This document shows, piece after piece, positions 60,341 through 64,000 of a DNA stretch of 64,000 nucleotides. The stretch is from Moniliophthora roreri. Lineage: Eukaryota; Basidiomycota; Agaricomycetes; Agaricales; Marasmiaceae. The notes under the pieces are model-generated. The model made no database searches, was not told where the DNA came from, and saw only the letters and a program-made list of their open reading frames with translations. Every line of letters starts with the position of its first letter. Position 1 is the stretch's first letter. Both the position numbers and the translations under genes were made by a program. Location of the stretch: contig LATX02000198.1 of assembly GCA_001466705.2 (NCBI GenBank), positions 479,385 through 543,384 of the forward strand, in the 5' to 3' direction.

Positions 60341-62010
60341 CATTTCAATGAATGTGTAATCCCACCAATCTTCTGACATCAGGGTCCCACTAGGCCTAGA
60401 TGGTGGCTCCACAGAGATACCTATGATTATAACCTAGCTTGTAATCCTTGAATGCTCAATGCATAGGTTGGTTGACTGAATATAGGTTCCAATAACCATG
60501 TATATAGGTCTTCTGAAGTATTCAATACTATTCCATATCATGATAATGTCTCAATAGCATGTTATAATGCTTGTGATTGCTTTTGCAACCAGTCTAGTGC
60601 ATTCAGACTGTAGATCCCACTGATATCTATTCCTTTATTAGATCAGAATTGGTGGTTTCTGGCCCACTTATGACCAAGAACCTTCACAGTGACACTTCAC
60701 TACAATGTAGTGGACTAGTATAATCTACTAAGCCTCAACTAAGTTGTTTCACAGTGCTATCTGAGAGACTGATTGGTTCATTGACAACTAGTGCTTAAGC
60801 TGTGTGTATACACAGGTCTGTATTCTGCACTAAATTGGGAATTAGACACACAAATGCACTGCTATATGTCTGTGCTGAAAATGGGGCTCATTAACAGGGT
60901 TTTGTATATATGGTTACAATACTAACAGACTCATAGGTAATGCATACCAGGTGTTGTTTCTCCTGCTAACTTGCTATACCACTCTCCAGATTTTGCTAAT
61001 GCCTATCTCACATAAGATGTTACTATATATGGGCCATGCAAATGATTACATAAGTAGGTAGGGTCCTTCTCAACACCTTCACAGAGATTTTTCAACATAT
61101 GGTGCTTTTTTTTTAGTGTGCCCCCTTGTTGTTAGTTTTGTTTTTGTTGAATTAAGTGTAGTATAGGACCTACTTGTGTACACTGGGATAGTACCTTGAC
61201 CATGTTAGTATGATTGCCATAGCATGGTGGCTAGTAGTCTCAAGTATCCAGACTGACAATACATACTGACAAATCGCAAGCAATGTGTGTGTATGTAGTC
61301 TGGTGAACCAGCATAGCAAAGTACTGCTGGCATTTTTTTGTATTAGGTAATTGTGTGTTCCCTGCCTTTACCTGCATCGGCTGTGAGTACTGTACACCAT
61401 ATATTGCCCAATACATCAAGTTTTACACCCAAAAATTGTCCCACCCGATGCCAAAAGATCCCTCAGAGGCTTTCACCAAGCTAAAGAGAAGAAATTGGCC
61501 ATATGCTGTTCTTCATAATCCTGGAGGATATTGGGCCAGAATTTGATGCTTCTAGAGTCTGCTAATTCAAGAAACGAACAACCTTGTTCTGAGCTCTATT
61601 TTATTTTATTTTATTTTTGAGAAGGCATGTTGGGTCTCTGGATATCATATTTTGAAAGACAGTGTGCATGCTGTACTGGGCAACTGGTTACACTCATACC
61701 TGACTGATTAGCTAATACAAAAAAAACACCTGCAGTTCCCACCTGTAATGTGCTACAAGACTAGGTGGCTAGGGCTCATTACTATACCTGTACATTGCCG
61801 TCTATATGGGGTCATATATATGGCTATGAACCCATACTATAGCCTAGGAGGGAAGAAAGGTACAGTATGGTTTACAGGTCAGTCATAAACTATACAGACT
61901 GTTAATCTAATAGTTGATGCAGGGCATTTGCATGCAGCCTGGATTATTACATAATATATAGTCTTGTTTGGCTTGAGTGCCTGAGTACAGCCACCATCTC
62001 TTATCTATGA
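60341..62010. other. CpG-poor DNA with a possible exon relic
   Basis: Mostly AT-rich non-coding sequence. A frame at 61355-61546 reads CEYCTPYIAQYIKFYTQKL and LKRRNWPYAVLHNPGGYWAR, which looks more protein-like than chance, but the family is not recognised. Confidence 0.3.
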
Positions 62011-62307
62011 ATGGCAATCTTCTTGCTTGAAATGGCACTGAGGATCAATTTCCAGTCACCAGAAGGGCTCAAAACACTTGACACCATAGTCAAGAAGCTT
62101 ACACTCCAATGGAACAATAGTCTCAAACCTTTCCAGTGTCAATCTATTTCAAAAATCCTTGATCTCAATGATCTGCTGTGTATTACTGCAACTGGTGATG
62201 GCAAGTTGGCCCTCTTTGCAGTTCCCCTTCTGATCCACAAGGAAATCAGTCAGAATTGTGCCTCATTTCCCAAATTTGGAGTCAACATCAAGAGTAAGCC
62301 TGGGTAA
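62011..62307 (+). pseudogene. RecQ-like helicase N-terminal fragment, pseudogene
   Basis: LKPFQCQSISKILDLNDLLC followed by ITATGDGKLALFAVPLLI fits the Q motif and Walker A of RecQ-like DNA helicases that are repeated in mushroom genomes, where the loop normally reads ATGDGKS. Here the final Ser is Leu, which should block phosphate binding. Only about 90 residues remain before the frame enters unrelated sequence. The codons are CpG-free, in line with decay of the island. Such helicase genes often sit near telomeres; telomere-like words occur at 37.2-37.6 kb. Confidence 0.55.
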
Positions 62308-62503
62308 CTGTTTGAACACCTCTTGCTAGAGTTTGTCCATTCACAGTGGAAGCAAAGCGAATGGTAACCTTGTTTTCTGTCAATAGTGGTGCCTCAGGTT
62401 CATGAGTGAGGTCCAGAACTTCTCTGTTGACATATTTTCCAACTAACTGAAGAGCCAGTGTCGTAATTGCTGAGTACGCAAACTTCATGTCCTCAGGAGA
62501 CAT
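62288..62503 (-). pseudogene. unrecognised coding relic
   Basis: A 71-codon minus-strand frame, MSPEDMKFAYSAITTLALQL then NKVTIRFASTVNGQTLARGV, has the regular pattern of a real protein but no family is recognised. It faces the helicase fragment and may be part of another repeated gene. Confidence 0.3.
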
Positions 62504-62836
62504 TGTGGTTGAGAACAGTGTCCCATTATCTTCCTTTCAAGTAGTCCTGTATGAAGGATGGCTATAACAATGGTACAGCATGTTGAGCACGATGTGAACA
62601 GGCTTTATCGAGCCTACTCTCTGCAAGAATGTCTGAATGACTGTCTTGTGCCATTTTCCAAACTTCAATGACTCTCCTCACCATATCTGCTGTGTTACTG
62701 CTTGTAAGAAGTCACCAAAAGTGTCAAAAAGCTCCAGAATGAGGTCTAAAACCTTCTCAATCTTCTGGTGTTCAGTAAGCTTCTCCTTGCATAGGCAAGG
62801 CATCTCATGTGAGAAGTCTGCATCAATATGATCTGA

Positions 62837-62837
62837 N
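62837..62837. other. single ambiguous base (N)
   Basis: Unlike the other three Ns, no duplicated flanks were found here. Confidence 0.7.
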
Positions 62838-63246
62838 CCAAATAATCTTCTGAGGGTGTTTGGAGACCTCTATGGGGGGCCAGATGATAGGTCTGCCTCT
62901 AGGACAAGAAGTAATTGCACTGTCTGCAGATGAACTACTAGAAGCTACCAAACTCAATGCAGTGAAGGAATGATGGCACTGAGTGAGCTGGGAAGGGTCC
63001 ATGACACCAAATAAATGATTTTAAAAAGAATTGGTATTAAATGAGGGTGTAGATACATTGTCATTGTGTCTTGAAGGTGGTAGAACAAGGCAGAATGAAA
63101 ATTTTTGCCATGACAAATCACGACACGTGATAATATATTATATAATAACCCAGGCTGCATGCAACATGCGCAGGAAAAGTAACAGATGTTATACACTGTA
63201 CATCGGAACGATTGTCACAGTGAATATAAGTCTGTCTTCGAGAGAC

Positions 63247-63717
63247 TAAGGGCCTGTTTGGTGGCACCATTTTGTAACCCATTTCCTGCTAAAAACAAAA
63301 TAGACCATTTTTGTCCCTATTTCAGCCATAGATGCCCAGGACCGAGAATGGACAGAGCATTTGGCGGCATCACAACAGCAACACACTATTCAGATTATTC
63401 CCACAATGGTATTTGCTGAGTGTCTGCTCAATTGGGGTTCATCCCCACTGTGACACCATCTTAAGAGCCTTGTATAACACTTTAACTAATATGGCTCTGA
63501 GATCAACAGATTTGACATGTCAGGTATGCTTTGGAGAAGCAATACTAGCTTGAAGCTTTGCTTAGGACGTGTTGGATCATGCAGTCACATGAGTGTCGGA
63601 TAGCAATTTTTGGCCGTGCGACCTCCATTTTGCCGTCATTCTGGACCGAGACCTATCCGGATGACAACCCATCCCAGTCGTCCGGGTATCAAAGTGGTGC
63701 CAACAAACGGCACCTAA
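63247..63717. mobile_element. PIF/Harbinger-type (Tourist-like) MITE with TAA target duplication
   Basis: The left end GGGCCTGTTTGGTGGCACCA (from 63250) is repeated inverted at the right (to 63714), which in reverse complement reads GGTGCCGTTTGTTGGCACCA. TAA flanks both ends (63247-63249 and 63715-63717), the 3-bp TWA duplication typical of PIF/Harbinger insertions. About 465 bp, non-coding, with CpG partly retained, so younger than its surroundings. Confidence 0.7.
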
Positions 63718-64000
63718 CAGACCGTACCGTCAGACGGGTTTACGGCCGGAATACGGTCTGGGTGGGCGCTTAATGCGGCGATGGTTTCCAAATTGGGAAA
63801 AATACTGTCGCACGACTTTTTTAGCACTACTTTGGTTCCTTTCACATCGTCAAAACCTGGTTACCGCTTTCTTCAACGCCATCGGCAGTGGTCAAGAGGA
63901 GTCAGGCTCACCTTCTTGGGCCTCCATCGAACTTAGATTGGGCTGATGGCAATTTTGAGCAATGGAGGAATGGATTATTGGAGTGATGAAGGTGAGCCGC
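63718..64000. other. CpG-normal DNA at the right edge, no gene seen
   Basis: Composition returns to that of the gene-rich part. No frame with a recognisable domain fits in the remaining 280 bases. Confidence 0.4.

Overview
The window looks like nuclear DNA of an agaricomycete (mushroom-forming basidiomycete). The reasons are many-exon genes with 45-60 bp GT-AG introns, a fungus-specific FunK1 kinase, STAND/NACHT NTPases of the type expanded in mushrooms, a many-exon DUF6534 membrane protein, tyrosine-kinase-like kinases with an HGD catalytic loop, and a cytochrome P450. Gene models were built by hand from reading frame, splice sites and comparison between paralogues inside the window; there is no expression evidence.

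Layout. 0-27 kb is ordinary gene-rich DNA: a kinase cut by the left edge (-), an extended short-chain dehydrogenase (-), two divergently transcribed NACHT paralogues (4.3-7.9 kb -, with a single-base frameshift, and 9.9-13.3 kb +, intact), an atypical kinase-like gene (-), a putative membrane protein (-), a three-finger C2H2 protein (+), an unrecognised gene (-), a DUF6534 seven-TM-type protein (-) and a P450 (+). At 27.0-27.9 kb lies a decayed PIF/Harbinger-like element.

The most unusual locus is 28044-31777 (+). It reads as one 15-exon gene of about 1001 residues that joins a protein kinase domain to the MID and PIWI domains of an Argonaute, with no N or PAZ domain and a CCCH zinc finger inserted inside PIWI. 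Kinase C-lobe, linker and MID share one uninterrupted 873-nt exon, so the join does not depend on a splice call. Two of the four slicer residues are replaced (Asp to Asn, His to Asn), which points to a non-cleaving Argonaute. A DNA-level copy of part of this gene sits at about 47.7-49.5 kb with nearly all CpG sites changed to TpG or CpA.

At 32543-35899 a FunK1 kinase gene and the C-terminal part of a tyrosine recombinase lie between identical 11-bp direct repeats, like a Crypton-style mobile unit with a kinase as cargo. A right-truncated second copy is at 50738-53697. From about 36.4 kb to 63.2 kb the DNA is AT-rich, CpG-depleted and full of repeats: LTR-like units, degenerate telomere-like tracts, helicase and other gene relics, and MITEs. 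It is interrupted by a CpG-normal island (about 50.56-54.24 kb) holding FunK1 copy 2 and the start of another gene. Three of the four single-N positions are flanked by near-identical copies of 590, 1091 and 2182 bp, so these duplications are probably unmerged contig ends.

Taken together, STAND NTPases, several kinases and a kinase-Argonaute fusion next to a methylation-decayed repeat island suggest a fast-evolving accessory region. A shared role in genome defence or non-self response is a hypothesis, not something shown here.
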